NCBI RefSeq assembly: GCF_000744655.1
Contig: NZ_JQMJ01000004.1
Span: forward strand, 3,100,001 to 3,164,000
Length of the DNA: 64,000 nt
Reading direction: 5' to 3'
Origin: Streptacidiphilus rugosus AM-16
Lineage (GTDB): Bacteria; Actinomycetota; Actinomycetes; Streptomycetales; Streptomycetaceae
The notes under the pieces were generated by a model that made no database searches, had not been told where the DNA came from, and saw only the letters and a list, made by a program, of their open reading frames with translations. This document shows positions 21,165 through 28,746 of this stretch, one piece after another. Positions within the stretch are counted from its first letter, which is position 1. The number at the start of each line of letters is the position of its first letter. The translations under genes and the position numbers were made by a program.

Positions 21165-21770
21165 GTGACCTCCGGTTCCCTGCCTTTCGCCGTACCCGCA
21201 CCCACCGCTTCCGCATCCGTCTCCCGCTACCCCGACGGCCTCAGCGACGTCAGCATCGCCGGCGACCCGCTCGCCTGGCCCCACCTGGCGCCCGCCCCGC
21301 TCGCGCACCCGACGACCGTCGGCGACTTCGCCGCGCTCGCCCGCCGCGTCGCCGCGGACCGCGCCCGCTGGGAGCCGCTGGTCAGGTACGACGCCCTCAC
21401 CCGCTGGTACGCGCGGCTGGAGACCGGGCCCGGCTACGAGGTCTGGCTGCTGAGCTGGCTGCCCGGCCAGGGCAGCGGCGCGCACGACCACGGACGGTCC
21501 TCCGCCGTGATGACGGTCCTCCAGGGCGAGCTGACCGAACGTTCGCCGGACCGCGATCCGCGCACCCTCGCGACGGGCACGCAGCGGGTCATCGCACCGG
21601 GGTACGTCCACGAGGTCGTCAACGACTCACTGGAGCCCGCGGTCACGGTGCACGTGTACTTCCCCGGACTGACGGAGATGACCCCGTACCCGAAGCCGAG
21701 CCTGCACCGGCCGACTGTCGCGGGACAGGGTGCGCTGCACGCCCGGCCCGCCGACCTGTCGCACCGCTGA
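21165..21770 (+). CDS. cysteine dioxygenase family protein
   Basis: Oxidises cysteine to cysteine sulfinate with a mononuclear iron. The cupin ligands are visible as H107 and H109 (SGAHDHGRSS) and H149 (APGYVHEVVN), followed by VTVHVYFPGLTEM, the second cupin motif. The protein is 201 aa from a GTG at 21165 with AAGGACGA upstream. Longer in-frame starts run back into the leader ORF and are rejected. It sits beside whiB as in S. coelicolor. A polycysteine leader upstream fits a cysteine-degrading enzyme whose expression tracks cysteine. Its 3' end overlaps the convergent mannosyltransferase gene by 128 bp. Confidence 0.9.
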   Translation: MTSGSLPFAVPAPTASASVSRYPDGLSDVSIAGDPLAWPHLAPAPLAHPTTVGDFAALARRVAADRARWEPLVRYDALTRWYARLETGPGYEVWLLSWLPGQGSGAHDHGRSSAVMTVLQGELTERSPDRDPRTLATGTQRVIAPGYVHEVVNDSLEPAVTVHVYFPGLTEMTPYPKPSLHRPTVAGQGALHARPADLSHR

Positions 21771-23118
21771 CCGCCCCGGCCGGCTCCGGCCGGACAGCCG
21801 CGCGCCGACCGGCCGCGCGCCGAAGGCCCGTGCCCACCAGCACCAGTGCCAGCGCCGCCGCGTAGGCGGGTTGTTGCGCGCCCCCGCCGAGGAGGTACTC
21901 GGCCATCCCGGCCGCGGGCACGCCCAGCCACTCCCACCGGCCCTCCAGTGCGGCGAGCGCCAGGAGCAGCAGGCTGTACCAGGGGTAACTCGGCGTCGCC
22001 AGCAGCAGGGCCGTGCCCGTCACCGTCAGCGCGCCGCGCCACGGCCGCGACGGATCCCCGCGCAGCGCCACCGCCAGCGAGAGCCCGGCGAGCGCCACCG
22101 CGGCGACCGGTCCACGCCAGGACTCCGGCACCTGCGCCAACGCCAGCAGGCCGAAGCGGCCGCCCTGGTCGTAGCCTTCCTCCCTGAGGTAGCCGGGCAG
22201 GTAGCCGATCACGCCGACGCCGGACAGCACCACGTAGGGCAGATAGCTGAGCAGGAAGGCCCCGCCCGCACCGAGGGCGATCCGCCACCGTCCGCGCCGG
22301 TCGGCGAGCGCACCGGGCAGCGCCAGCGCGGGGACCAGCTTCGCCGCCGCGGCCGCGCCCAGCAGGACGCCGGCGAGCAGCGGACGGCGCGCGGTCGCCG
22401 CGACCGCCAGTCCGAGCAGCATCAGCAGCACCCCGAGGGTGTCCACGTGCGCGTCGTTCACCGACCAGATCGCGACACCCGGGCACCACGCCCACAGTCC
22501 GGCCCAGTAGGCCGGGGCGCGCCGCTCCCCGAGCATGCGCAGCAGGACGACGGTGACGGCGACGGCGAGCAGCAGCCCCAGCAGCTGCATCACCCGCACC
22601 GTGCCGCCGAGTGCGTGGCCCAGCAGGAACCAGCCCTCGGCGACGGGCGGATAGATCGTGTGCACCGTGGGCCGGTTGATGTGGGTGCAGATCCCGGCGA
22701 CCTGCCGCAGGTCCCAGCCCTGGCAGGCCGAGTGCGGTGGGAAGAGCGCGGGCGCCTGCGCGCGCAGCGCGGCGAGGGCGGGGTCGGCGGGGGCGTGGGC
22801 GTAGGGCGAGATCCCGGCCGCCTGCACCTGCCCGTCCCAGACGTAGCGGTACACGTCGTCGCTGGTGCGCGGGGCGGCGAACAGCCCGGTCGCGGCGACG
22901 GCGACACCGCCGGCCAGGACCAGCGCGCGGCCGACGCGGTCGGGCACGCCCCGGGCGAGCAGCAACGCGAGCCCGAAGAGCAGACCGTCCGCCAGGTACC
23001 ACCCGTGCAGCGGCTCCGGCCGCCCGAGATTCCCGCCCCCGGTGAACGTCCGCACGAGAGCGAACGCGAGCCCGGCGAGCACGATGGCGCACCCGACGGT
23101 GCGGATCTTCACGACCAT
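21643..23118 (-). CDS. GT87/GT-C type polyprenyl-phosphate mannosyltransferase-like membrane protein
   Basis: A 491-aa polytopic protein with about 10-12 spans. A signal-anchor-like first segment (VGCAIVLAGLAFALV) is followed by an external loop with the acidic motif SDDVYRYVWDGQVQ typical of GT-C enzymes that use lipid-phosphate sugar donors. The fold fits the DUF2029/GT87 mannosyltransferases of actinobacterial lipoglycan synthesis. The acceptor is unknown. The start ATG at 23118 precedes VVKIRT. The last ~60 residues are a basic, Gly/Ala-rich tail that lies antisense to the end of the cysteine dioxygenase gene. Confidence 0.82.
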   Translation of the reverse strand: MVVKIRTVGCAIVLAGLAFALVRTFTGGGNLGRPEPLHGWYLADGLLFGLALLLARGVPDRVGRALVLAGGVAVAATGLFAAPRTSDDVYRYVWDGQVQAAGISPYAHAPADPALAALRAQAPALFPPHSACQGWDLRQVAGICTHINRPTVHTIYPPVAEGWFLLGHALGGTVRVMQLLGLLLAVAVTVVLLRMLGERRAPAYWAGLWAWCPGVAIWSVNDAHVDTLGVLLMLLGLAVAATARRPLLAGVLLGAAAAAKLVPALALPGALADRRGRWRIALGAGGAFLLSYLPYVVLSGVGVIGYLPGYLREEGYDQGGRFGLLALAQVPESWRGPVAAVALAGLSLAVALRGDPSRPWRGALTVTGTALLLATPSYPWYSLLLLALAALEGRWEWLGVPAAGMAEYLLGGGAQQPAYAAALALVLVGTGLRRAAGRRAAVRPEPAGAVSGATGRRAGRAAHPVPRQSAGAGSASGTGSSPSVRGSTRAP

Positions 23119-23283
23119 GCGACCACCGTGGCACCCGCAGCCGCCCCCGGGCAGGCCCGGCGGGCGTTCGTCCGCGTTCCGTAAGACCTGGTCGGCGGGT
23201 GGCTCGTGCCCTGCCCGTACAGTGAGGCCGCCCCGGCGACTCCGCCGCGCACGGCACCGGCAACACCGCAAGGAACCACGCTC

Positions 23284-23832
23284 ATGCACCACCCCCGTCG
23301 TACTCGTCCCGTCGTCGGCCTGCTCGCCGCCGCGCTCGCCACGGCCTCGCTCGCCGCCTGCGGCGCGCAGACGCCCACCGGCTCGGCGGGCGCGGGCGCC
23401 ACCGCCTCGCCCACGGCCCCGAAGTCCACCGTCGACCCGGCCACGGCCGCCCGGGGTGCGGAGTTCGCGAAGCTGCGGACCGAGATGGCGCAGGCCATGC
23501 GGGCAGCGGGCTTCGACGCCTCGAACACCGAGAACCTGCACCCCTCCGGCTCGCTGACCGGAGTCAAGTACTGCCTGAACAGCTACCTGCTGGTGGTCTC
23601 GGAGGCGAAGGCCGCCCAGGTCTCCGCGTCGCTGGCCGGCTCCATGAAGGCGGCGGGCTGGAAGCCGGACCCCGGTGCCGCCCCGGGTGCCGTCACCCTG
23701 GAGCGAGGCGACTGGCAGCTCACCGTCACGCACCAATCGTCCGGAACCGACGTCAGCCCGGCGACGGGCAAGGTCCGCAACGCGCCGCTGAGCTTCTTCC
23801 AGGCGAAGGACACCAGCTTCGACTGCTCCTGA
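23284..23832 (+). CDS. putative secreted lipoprotein
   Basis: A 182-aa protein with a lipoprotein signal peptide: basic HHPRRTRP, hydrophobic VVGLLAAALATASL, then the lipobox LAAC, so the mature protein would begin at Cys ~25. A Ser/Thr/Ala/Gly linker precedes a small globular domain with two more cysteines (KYCLNSYLLV and the C-terminal FDCS), which may form a disulfide. No named domain is recognised. The start ATG at 23284 has AAGGAA upstream; earlier in-frame ATGs are rejected because they would bury the signal peptide. Confidence 0.78.
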   Translation: MHHPRRTRPVVGLLAAALATASLAACGAQTPTGSAGAGATASPTAPKSTVDPATAARGAEFAKLRTEMAQAMRAAGFDASNTENLHPSGSLTGVKYCLNSYLLVVSEAKAAQVSASLAGSMKAAGWKPDPGAAPGAVTLERGDWQLTVTHQSSGTDVSPATGKVRNAPLSFFQAKDTSFDCS

Positions 23833-23833
23833 C

Positions 23834-23849
23834 CCCGGCTCCGGCCGGG
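23834..23849. terminator. hairpin filling the gap between convergent genes
   Basis: CCCGGC-TCCG-GCCGGG is a 6-bp stem with a 4-nt loop. It occupies essentially the whole 17-bp gap between the stop of the lipoprotein gene and the stop of the methyltransferase gene, so it can terminate both strands. Confidence 0.6.
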
Positions 23850-24524
23850 TCAGCGCGCGAGCGCGAGGAAGGCGCGGCCGTCGGTGTGCCAGCTCTCGGT
23901 GATGCCGAGGCCGGCGGCCGCGGCGGCGCGGCGGGTGGCGGTGGGGCCGAGGCGGGCCCAGGGGAAGGCCGGGCCGGGGGCGGTGTCGGGGGATTCGAGA
24001 CGGACCGTCAGCCGCTCGTCCACCTCGGCGGGCTCCACCTCGACCAGCAGGTGACCGCCCGGGGCGAGGAGCTCGGCGGCGCGGGCGAGGAGCGCGTGGG
24101 GATCACCGCCGATGCCGAGGTTGCCGTCGGCGAGGAGGGCGGTGCCCCAGCGGCCCTCGCCCGGCAGCCGGTCGAAGACCGAGCGGCACAGCGCGCTGCC
24201 GCCCAGGCCGACGGTGCGGGCGACGGCGGCACGGGTGATGTCGACGCCCAGGGCCGGCAGACCGCCCCGCTGGAGGGCGGTGACCAGACGGCCGGGGCCG
24301 CAGCCGATGTCCAGCGCCGGAAGGCGGCGGCGCAGCGCCCGCGTCAGCAGGCCGGCGTCCGCCGCGTCCGGCTCGCCGCACCAGCGCTCGACGTGCAGCG
24401 GCACGCGTGCGCCGGTGTCCTCGCGACGGAGCCAGAGGGGACCGCGGCCGGTCCGCATGGCCTCCGCGAAGGGGTCGTCGACGCGGCCCCAGCCCGGCGA
24501 CGCGACCGTCGCCGTCACCGTCAC
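23850..24524 (-). CDS. class I SAM-dependent methyltransferase
   Basis: A 224-aa soluble protein with the Rossmann-type SAM site ALDIGCGPGRLVTAL near residue 70, then LPALGVDITRAAV (acidic loop) and GTALLADGNLGIGGDP (motif II/III). The substrate is unknown. The GTG start at 24524 overlaps the stop of the GT2-DUF2064 fusion (GTGA), so it is translationally coupled to it. The pair probably makes or modifies a glycan or glycolipid together. Confidence 0.85.
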   Translation of the reverse strand: MTVTATVASPGWGRVDDPFAEAMRTGRGPLWLRREDTGARVPLHVERWCGEPDAADAGLLTRALRRRLPALDIGCGPGRLVTALQRGGLPALGVDITRAAVARTVGLGGSALCRSVFDRLPGEGRWGTALLADGNLGIGGDPHALLARAAELLAPGGHLLVEVEPAEVDERLTVRLESPDTAPGPAFPWARLGPTATRRAAAAAGLGITESWHTDGRAFLALAR

Positions 24525-25861
24525 CCGCGCACCGCCGCGACCCGCAGCGCCCGCCAGGCGGCGGCGAAGCGGGAGCCGGGGGCCAGCGCGGCGACCTCCG
24601 CCGCCGTGGCCGCGGTGTCCACGTCCGTCAGTTCCGGCAGCTCCCGCACCCGCAGTCCCGCGCCGGCGAGTCTGGCCAGCAGCGCCGCGCCGGTGACGGG
24701 CGTGGAGATCGGCAGTCCGGCCAGCAGCCGCGTCGCGAGCTCCGGCGTGGGCCGGGCCAGGCCCAGCGCCCAGAAGCCGCCGTCCGCGGCCGGGCCGAAC
24801 CAGGCGTCCACCCCGGCCCGCGCCGCCGCCGACAACGGCTCGGCCAGGGTGCGCGCGGCGAGCTGCGGCGTGTCCATCCCCACCAGCAGCGCGGGGACCT
24901 GACCGGCCACCCCGGCGAAGGCCGCGGCCAGCCGCCGGTCCAGGCCGCCGCCGACCTGGGGGACGACCTCCCAGCCCGGCCGCAGCCAGCGCCCGGGCGC
25001 GCCCTCGAGGACCAGGATCCGGCGTGAGGCGGGGATCTGATCGAGCGTCGTCAGCGTGTCCGCGAGCGCCGCCTCGGCCAGTCCGGCGGCGTGCTCCGCC
25101 GTGAGTCCCTCGCCGATCAGCCGGGTCTTGACCCGGCCCGCGACCGGCGCCTTGGCCAGCACCAGCAGGACCGGTGCGGGCGCGGCCAGGATCGCGCCCA
25201 TGTCCCGCACCGCCTGCCGGGTGCCGCGCAGCGTGCCGGTCACCTTGGAGCGGCCCTCGCGCGGCCGGTAGGCGACCGGGATCTCGGCCAGCCGCATGCC
25301 CGCCGCCCAGGCGGACAGCACCATCTCCAGCGGATAGCCGGAGCGCCGGTCCCCCAGCCCCAGGGCCAGCAGCCGCTCGCGCGAGGCCGCCCGCATCGGC
25401 CCGAGATCGTGCAGCGAGGCGCCCGTGCGCGCCCGCAGCCGCCGGGCGAGCTCGGCGTTGGCCAGCCGGGCGTGCACCGGCCAGGCGCCGCGTCCGGCCG
25501 GGACCCTGCGCCCGAGGACGAGGTCCGCCCGGCCCGCCGTCAGCGGTGCGAGCAGCCGGGGCAGCTCCGCCGGGTCGAGCGAGGCGTCGCAGTCGCAGAA
25601 GGCCACCCACGGCGCCCGCGCGGCCAGCAGGCCGGCGTGGCAGGCGGCGCCGAAACCGCGCCGCGGCTCGTGCACGACCGTCGCACCGAGGCGGGCGGCG
25701 AGTGCGGCCGACCCGTCCGTCGAACCGTTGTCGACCACGATCGGGCGGACTCCGGGCGGCAGCCGGTCGAGCACCCACGGCAACGCCGCGGCCTCGTCCA
25801 GGCAGGGAAGTACCAGGTCCACGGCGTCAGCTGCGATCGCCGTCTGCTCCAGGGGCGTCAT
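24521..25861 (-). CDS. fusion of a GT2 glycosyltransferase and a DUF2064 domain
   Basis: 446 aa. Residues ~10-220 are a GT2 domain of the dolichol-phosphate-mannose-synthase kind: VDLVLPCLDEAAALPWVL, VVDNGSTDGS, FCDCDASLDP with the DxD, and GRSKVTGTLRG. Residues ~230-440 are a DUF2064 (TIGR04282) domain opening with LVLAKAPVAGRVKTRL, with a GMDTPQL motif. DUF2064 belongs to the nucleotidyl/glycosyl-transferase superfamily related to CofC/FbiD, but its reaction is unknown. The start ATG at 25861 (MTPLEQTA) is preferred over 25870. It is divergent from the response regulator at 25977. Confidence 0.88.
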   Translation of the reverse strand: MTPLEQTAIAADAVDLVLPCLDEAAALPWVLDRLPPGVRPIVVDNGSTDGSAALAARLGATVVHEPRRGFGAACHAGLLAARAPWVAFCDCDASLDPAELPRLLAPLTAGRADLVLGRRVPAGRGAWPVHARLANAELARRLRARTGASLHDLGPMRAASRERLLALGLGDRRSGYPLEMVLSAWAAGMRLAEIPVAYRPREGRSKVTGTLRGTRQAVRDMGAILAAPAPVLLVLAKAPVAGRVKTRLIGEGLTAEHAAGLAEAALADTLTTLDQIPASRRILVLEGAPGRWLRPGWEVVPQVGGGLDRRLAAAFAGVAGQVPALLVGMDTPQLAARTLAEPLSAAARAGVDAWFGPAADGGFWALGLARPTPELATRLLAGLPISTPVTGAALLARLAGAGLRVRELPELTDVDTAATAAEVAALAPGSRFAAAWRALRVAAVRG

Positions 25862-25976
25862 GCGGCCCACGCTACGAGCGCGATCCGTCCCGCAGGCGGC
25901 GACGGCACCTTACGGAACGCGAACATCGGCGCTCCGAAGGGGATCATCGCAGGCGGAAGGCTTCTACCGTGGAGGG

Positions 25977-26762
25977 GTGACAGAAGCACCCGACGACGCG
26001 GCCCCGGCGGTACTCGCCCCGCTGCCGCGCCGGATCCTCGTCGTTGACGACGACCCCACCGTGGCCGAGGTGGTCGCCGGCTACCTGATGCGGGCCGGCT
26101 ACACCGTGGACCGGGCCGGCGACGGCCGCACCGCGCTGGCCGAGGCGGCGGTGTTCCGGCCCGACCTGGTCGTGCTGGACCTGATGCTGCCGGAGCTCGA
26201 CGGTCTGGAGGTCTGCCGTCGCCTGCGCGCGGAGCCGTCCACGCGCCACGTGCCGGTGGTCATGCTGACGGCCAAGGGCGACGAGCACGACCGGATCCTC
26301 GGCCTGGAGCTCGGCGCGGACGACTACGTCACCAAGCCCTTCTCCCCGCGGGAGCTGGTGCTGCGGATCCAGTCGGTGCTGCGTCGCAGCACCGGGCTGC
26401 CCGCGCCTGCCGCGGAGGAGGGCCCGCTCGTCTCCGGCGACCTGCGGCTCGACCCCGCAGCCCGCCGCGCCTGGCGTGGGGGACGCGAACTGACGCTGAC
26501 CCTGCGCGAGTTCGACCTGCTGGCGTTCCTGCTGGCGCACCCGGGCACGGCCTTCGGCCGCGACGAGCTGATGCACCGGGTCTGGGGCTGGGACTTCGGC
26601 GACCTGTCGACGGTCACGGTGCACGTGCGGCGGCTGCGCGAGAAGGTCGAGGACGACGCCGCGGCGCCGCAGCTGATCACCACGGTCTGGGGCGTGGGCT
26701 ACCGCTTCGACCCCTCGGACGGGCCGTCCCGCGCCCAGGAGACGGCGGTGCCCGATGCATGA
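25977..26762 (+). CDS. two-component response regulator, OmpR/PhoB family
   Basis: 261 aa. The receiver domain (~18-130) has the acidic pair VVDDDP (24-26), the phospho-acceptor D68 (LVVLDLMLPELDG), T/S in VVMLTAKG and K120 (DYVTKPFSPRE). A C-terminal winged helix (~155-255) ends with STVTVHVRRLREKVED and TVWGVGYRFD. It is probably leaderless: TACCGT at 25965-25970 lies 6 nt before the GTG. It overlaps the kinase gene by 8 nt. The divergent GT2-DUF2064 operon is the obvious candidate target. Confidence 0.93.
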   Translation: MTEAPDDAAPAVLAPLPRRILVVDDDPTVAEVVAGYLMRAGYTVDRAGDGRTALAEAAVFRPDLVVLDLMLPELDGLEVCRRLRAEPSTRHVPVVMLTAKGDEHDRILGLELGADDYVTKPFSPRELVLRIQSVLRRSTGLPAPAAEEGPLVSGDLRLDPAARRAWRGGRELTLTLREFDLLAFLLAHPGTAFGRDELMHRVWGWDFGDLSTVTVHVRRLREKVEDDAAAPQLITTVWGVGYRFDPSDGPSRAQETAVPDA

Positions 26763-27885
26763 CCTGCTGGAGATGGCCGCCTACGCGGCCCTGGGCGCGG
26801 GCCTGGCCGGGCTGGCGGGCTGGCCCGCGGTGCGGCTGCTGCGGCGGCGCTCGCTGTCGTTGTCGCTGTTCACGGTGGCGCTGGTGACGGTGCTCGCGGT
26901 GGCGGCCGGCACGATCGCGGTGGCGCAGGCGATGTTCCTCTCACGCCACGACTACGGGGTCGTGGTCGTGGTGCTCTGCATGGGCTCGCTGGTCGCGCTG
27001 TTCGTCGCCTGGCTGCTGGGACGTCAGGTCGCGATCGCCAGTCGGCAGTTGACCCGCGCCGCGCGGACGGTGGGCAGCGACGCGGGCTTCGCGGCGCCGG
27101 AGGTGCCGCTGAGCTCGGAGCTGTCGGCGCTGGGCGCGGAGCTGGCCGCGACGAGCGCCAGGCTGGCCGAGTCGCGGCAGCGCGAGCGCGCGCTGGAGTC
27201 CTCGCGGCGCGAGCTGATCGCCTGGATCTCGCACGACCTGCGCACGCCGCTGGCGGGGCTGCGGGCGATGGCGGAGGCCCTGGAGGACGGCGTCGCGGAC
27301 GACCCGCGCCGCTACCACGCGCGGATCCGCCTCGAGGTGGACCGGCTCACCGGCATGGTCGACGACCTCTTCGAGCTCTCCCGCATCCAGGCGGGCGCGC
27401 TCACCCTGACGCTCTCCCGCGTCTCGGTCTACGACCTGGTCGGCGACGCGATCGCGGGTGCGTACCCGCTGGCTCGCGAGCGCGGGGTGCGACTGGTCGG
27501 CGGCGGGATCGAGCCCGCGCCGGTGCAGGTGGACTCGCGCGAGATGACCAGGGTCCTGGCCAACCTGCTGGTCAACGCGATCCGCGCGACTCCGGTCGAC
27601 GGCACGGTGGCGGTCGCGGCGTGGGCCGCGGAGCGCGAGGTGGTGGTCTCGGTCACCGACAGCTGCGGCGGCATCCCCGAGGCGGACCTGCCCCGCGTCT
27701 TCGAGACGGGCTGGCGCGGCGGCGCGGCGCGGACCCCGCGAGCGCCCGCCGCGGGCGAGGCCGGCGCGGGCCTGGGCCTCGCCATCGTCCGCGGCATCGT
27801 CGAGGCCCACGAGGGCCGCGCCAGCGTCCACAACGTCCTCGGCGGCTGCTGCTTCGAGATCGCCCTGCCGTCGGCGAGCGGGTGA
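26755..27885 (+). CDS. sensor histidine kinase
   Basis: 376 aa. The N-terminus has two to three membrane segments (about residues 10-28, 37-60 and 68-88) with almost no external loop, so it probably senses within or near the membrane. A HAMP-like linker follows (~89-145). H160 is in the H-box IAWISHDLRTPLAGLR. The ATPase domain has the N-box VLANLLVNAIRATP, G1 VTDSCGGIPE and G2 GAGLGLAIVRGIVEAHEG. It is the partner of the overlapping response regulator. Confidence 0.93.
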   Translation: MHDLLEMAAYAALGAGLAGLAGWPAVRLLRRRSLSLSLFTVALVTVLAVAAGTIAVAQAMFLSRHDYGVVVVVLCMGSLVALFVAWLLGRQVAIASRQLTRAARTVGSDAGFAAPEVPLSSELSALGAELAATSARLAESRQRERALESSRRELIAWISHDLRTPLAGLRAMAEALEDGVADDPRRYHARIRLEVDRLTGMVDDLFELSRIQAGALTLTLSRVSVYDLVGDAIAGAYPLARERGVRLVGGGIEPAPVQVDSREMTRVLANLLVNAIRATPVDGTVAVAAWAAEREVVVSVTDSCGGIPEADLPRVFETGWRGGAARTPRAPAAGEAGAGLGLAIVRGIVEAHEGRASVHNVLGGCCFEIALPSASG

Positions 27886-27911
27886 CCGGGGTGGGCACGT
27901 AGCCTGGCCGC

Positions 27912-28376
27912 ATGCGCGCACAGGAGCTGGTCGAGAGCCTCGGTCTCGAGCCGCATCCGGAAGGGGGCTTCTTCAGACGGATCTACACCAGCCCGCACGC
28001 GCACCACACACCCGGCGGCGAGCGTCCGACGGCGACCTCGATCCACTACCTGATGACCGACGCCCGGCCGTGCGGTCGGCTGCACCGCAACCGCAGCGAC
28101 ATCCTGCACTTCTTCCTCGAAGGCGATCCGGTCGAGTACCACGTGCTGGACGCCGAGGGCCGCCACCGCGTCCACCTGCTCGGCCCCGACACTCCCGGAC
28201 GGTTGCTGACCGTGCCCGGCGGCCGCTGGAAGGCGTCGAGGCTGCCACCCGGCTCGCGTTACACGCTGGTGGCGGAGGTGGTCACCCCGGGCTTCGACTT
28301 CGCGGACCACGAGTTCGCCACGGAGCACGACCTGCCGCCCGCTCGCCTCGGCCTGTTCCGCCGCTTCCTCGGCTAG
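27912..28376 (+). CDS. DUF985 cupin protein
   Basis: A 154-aa single-domain cupin of the DUF985/PF06172 family, recognised by LEPHPEGGFFRRIYTS, ATSIHYLMT, LHRNRSDILHFFLEGDPVEY and the end VTPGFDFADHEFA. Proteins of this fold bind metal or a sugar-like ligand, but no general activity is established. TAGCCT (27900-27905) is 6 nt before the ATG, which indicates a leaderless transcript of its own rather than readthrough from the kinase gene. Confidence 0.88.
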   Translation: MRAQELVESLGLEPHPEGGFFRRIYTSPHAHHTPGGERPTATSIHYLMTDARPCGRLHRNRSDILHFFLEGDPVEYHVLDAEGRHRVHLLGPDTPGRLLTVPGGRWKASRLPPGSRYTLVAEVVTPGFDFADHEFATEHDLPPARLGLFRRFLG

Positions 28377-28746
28377 GGCCGGGTCCAGGGGGTACGCCAC
28401 GGTCTTCCCGGGCCCGGCCTGCCTGGCACACACGCCGGCCGCGTCGGCGAGACACCCACGTCCTTCCGGTCCGGGGGCGTCCCGCCGCCTCGCGGTCGCG
28501 TGCCGGACACCCCGGACGACCCTGGGCCGATCCGAGAGGATCCGCCTGCCCTGGCTCTCCCCGCGGGAAGGCGCCCGGCGCGACGTCCCTGCGGCAGACC
28601 TCCGCACTCGTGCACGGCATCGACACGAGCCGCACGGAGAGCCGCGCGATGCCGGCCGAGCTGGACGACCGCACGCTCGGCCGCTCGGCGGGCGCCGGGG
28701 TCAACCCGACCACCCACGGCCCTGGAACGGGGAAAGCTCGACGGAG
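28377..28746. other. 370-bp gap without a recognisable gene
   Basis: This lies between the convergent ends of the cupin gene and the epimerase gene. Possible reading frames on both strands give Arg/Pro/Ala-rich translations typical of non-coding high-GC DNA. I see no palindrome-family copy and no clear terminator. It may be decayed coding sequence, but nothing supports a specific call. Confidence 0.5.

Noticed and set aside
24521-25178. DUF2064 domain as the missing FbiD (2-phospholactate guanylyltransferase) for the F420 genes
   Set aside because: It is fused to a GT2 domain and carries the KAPVAGRVKTRL signature of the TIGR04282 group rather than a CofC/FbiD sequence, and it is not in the fbiA-fbiB operon.
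28377-28746. A small gene in the gap between the cupin and epimerase genes
   Set aside because: Frames on both strands lack a ribosome site and give Arg/Pro-rich sequence without any recognisable domain.
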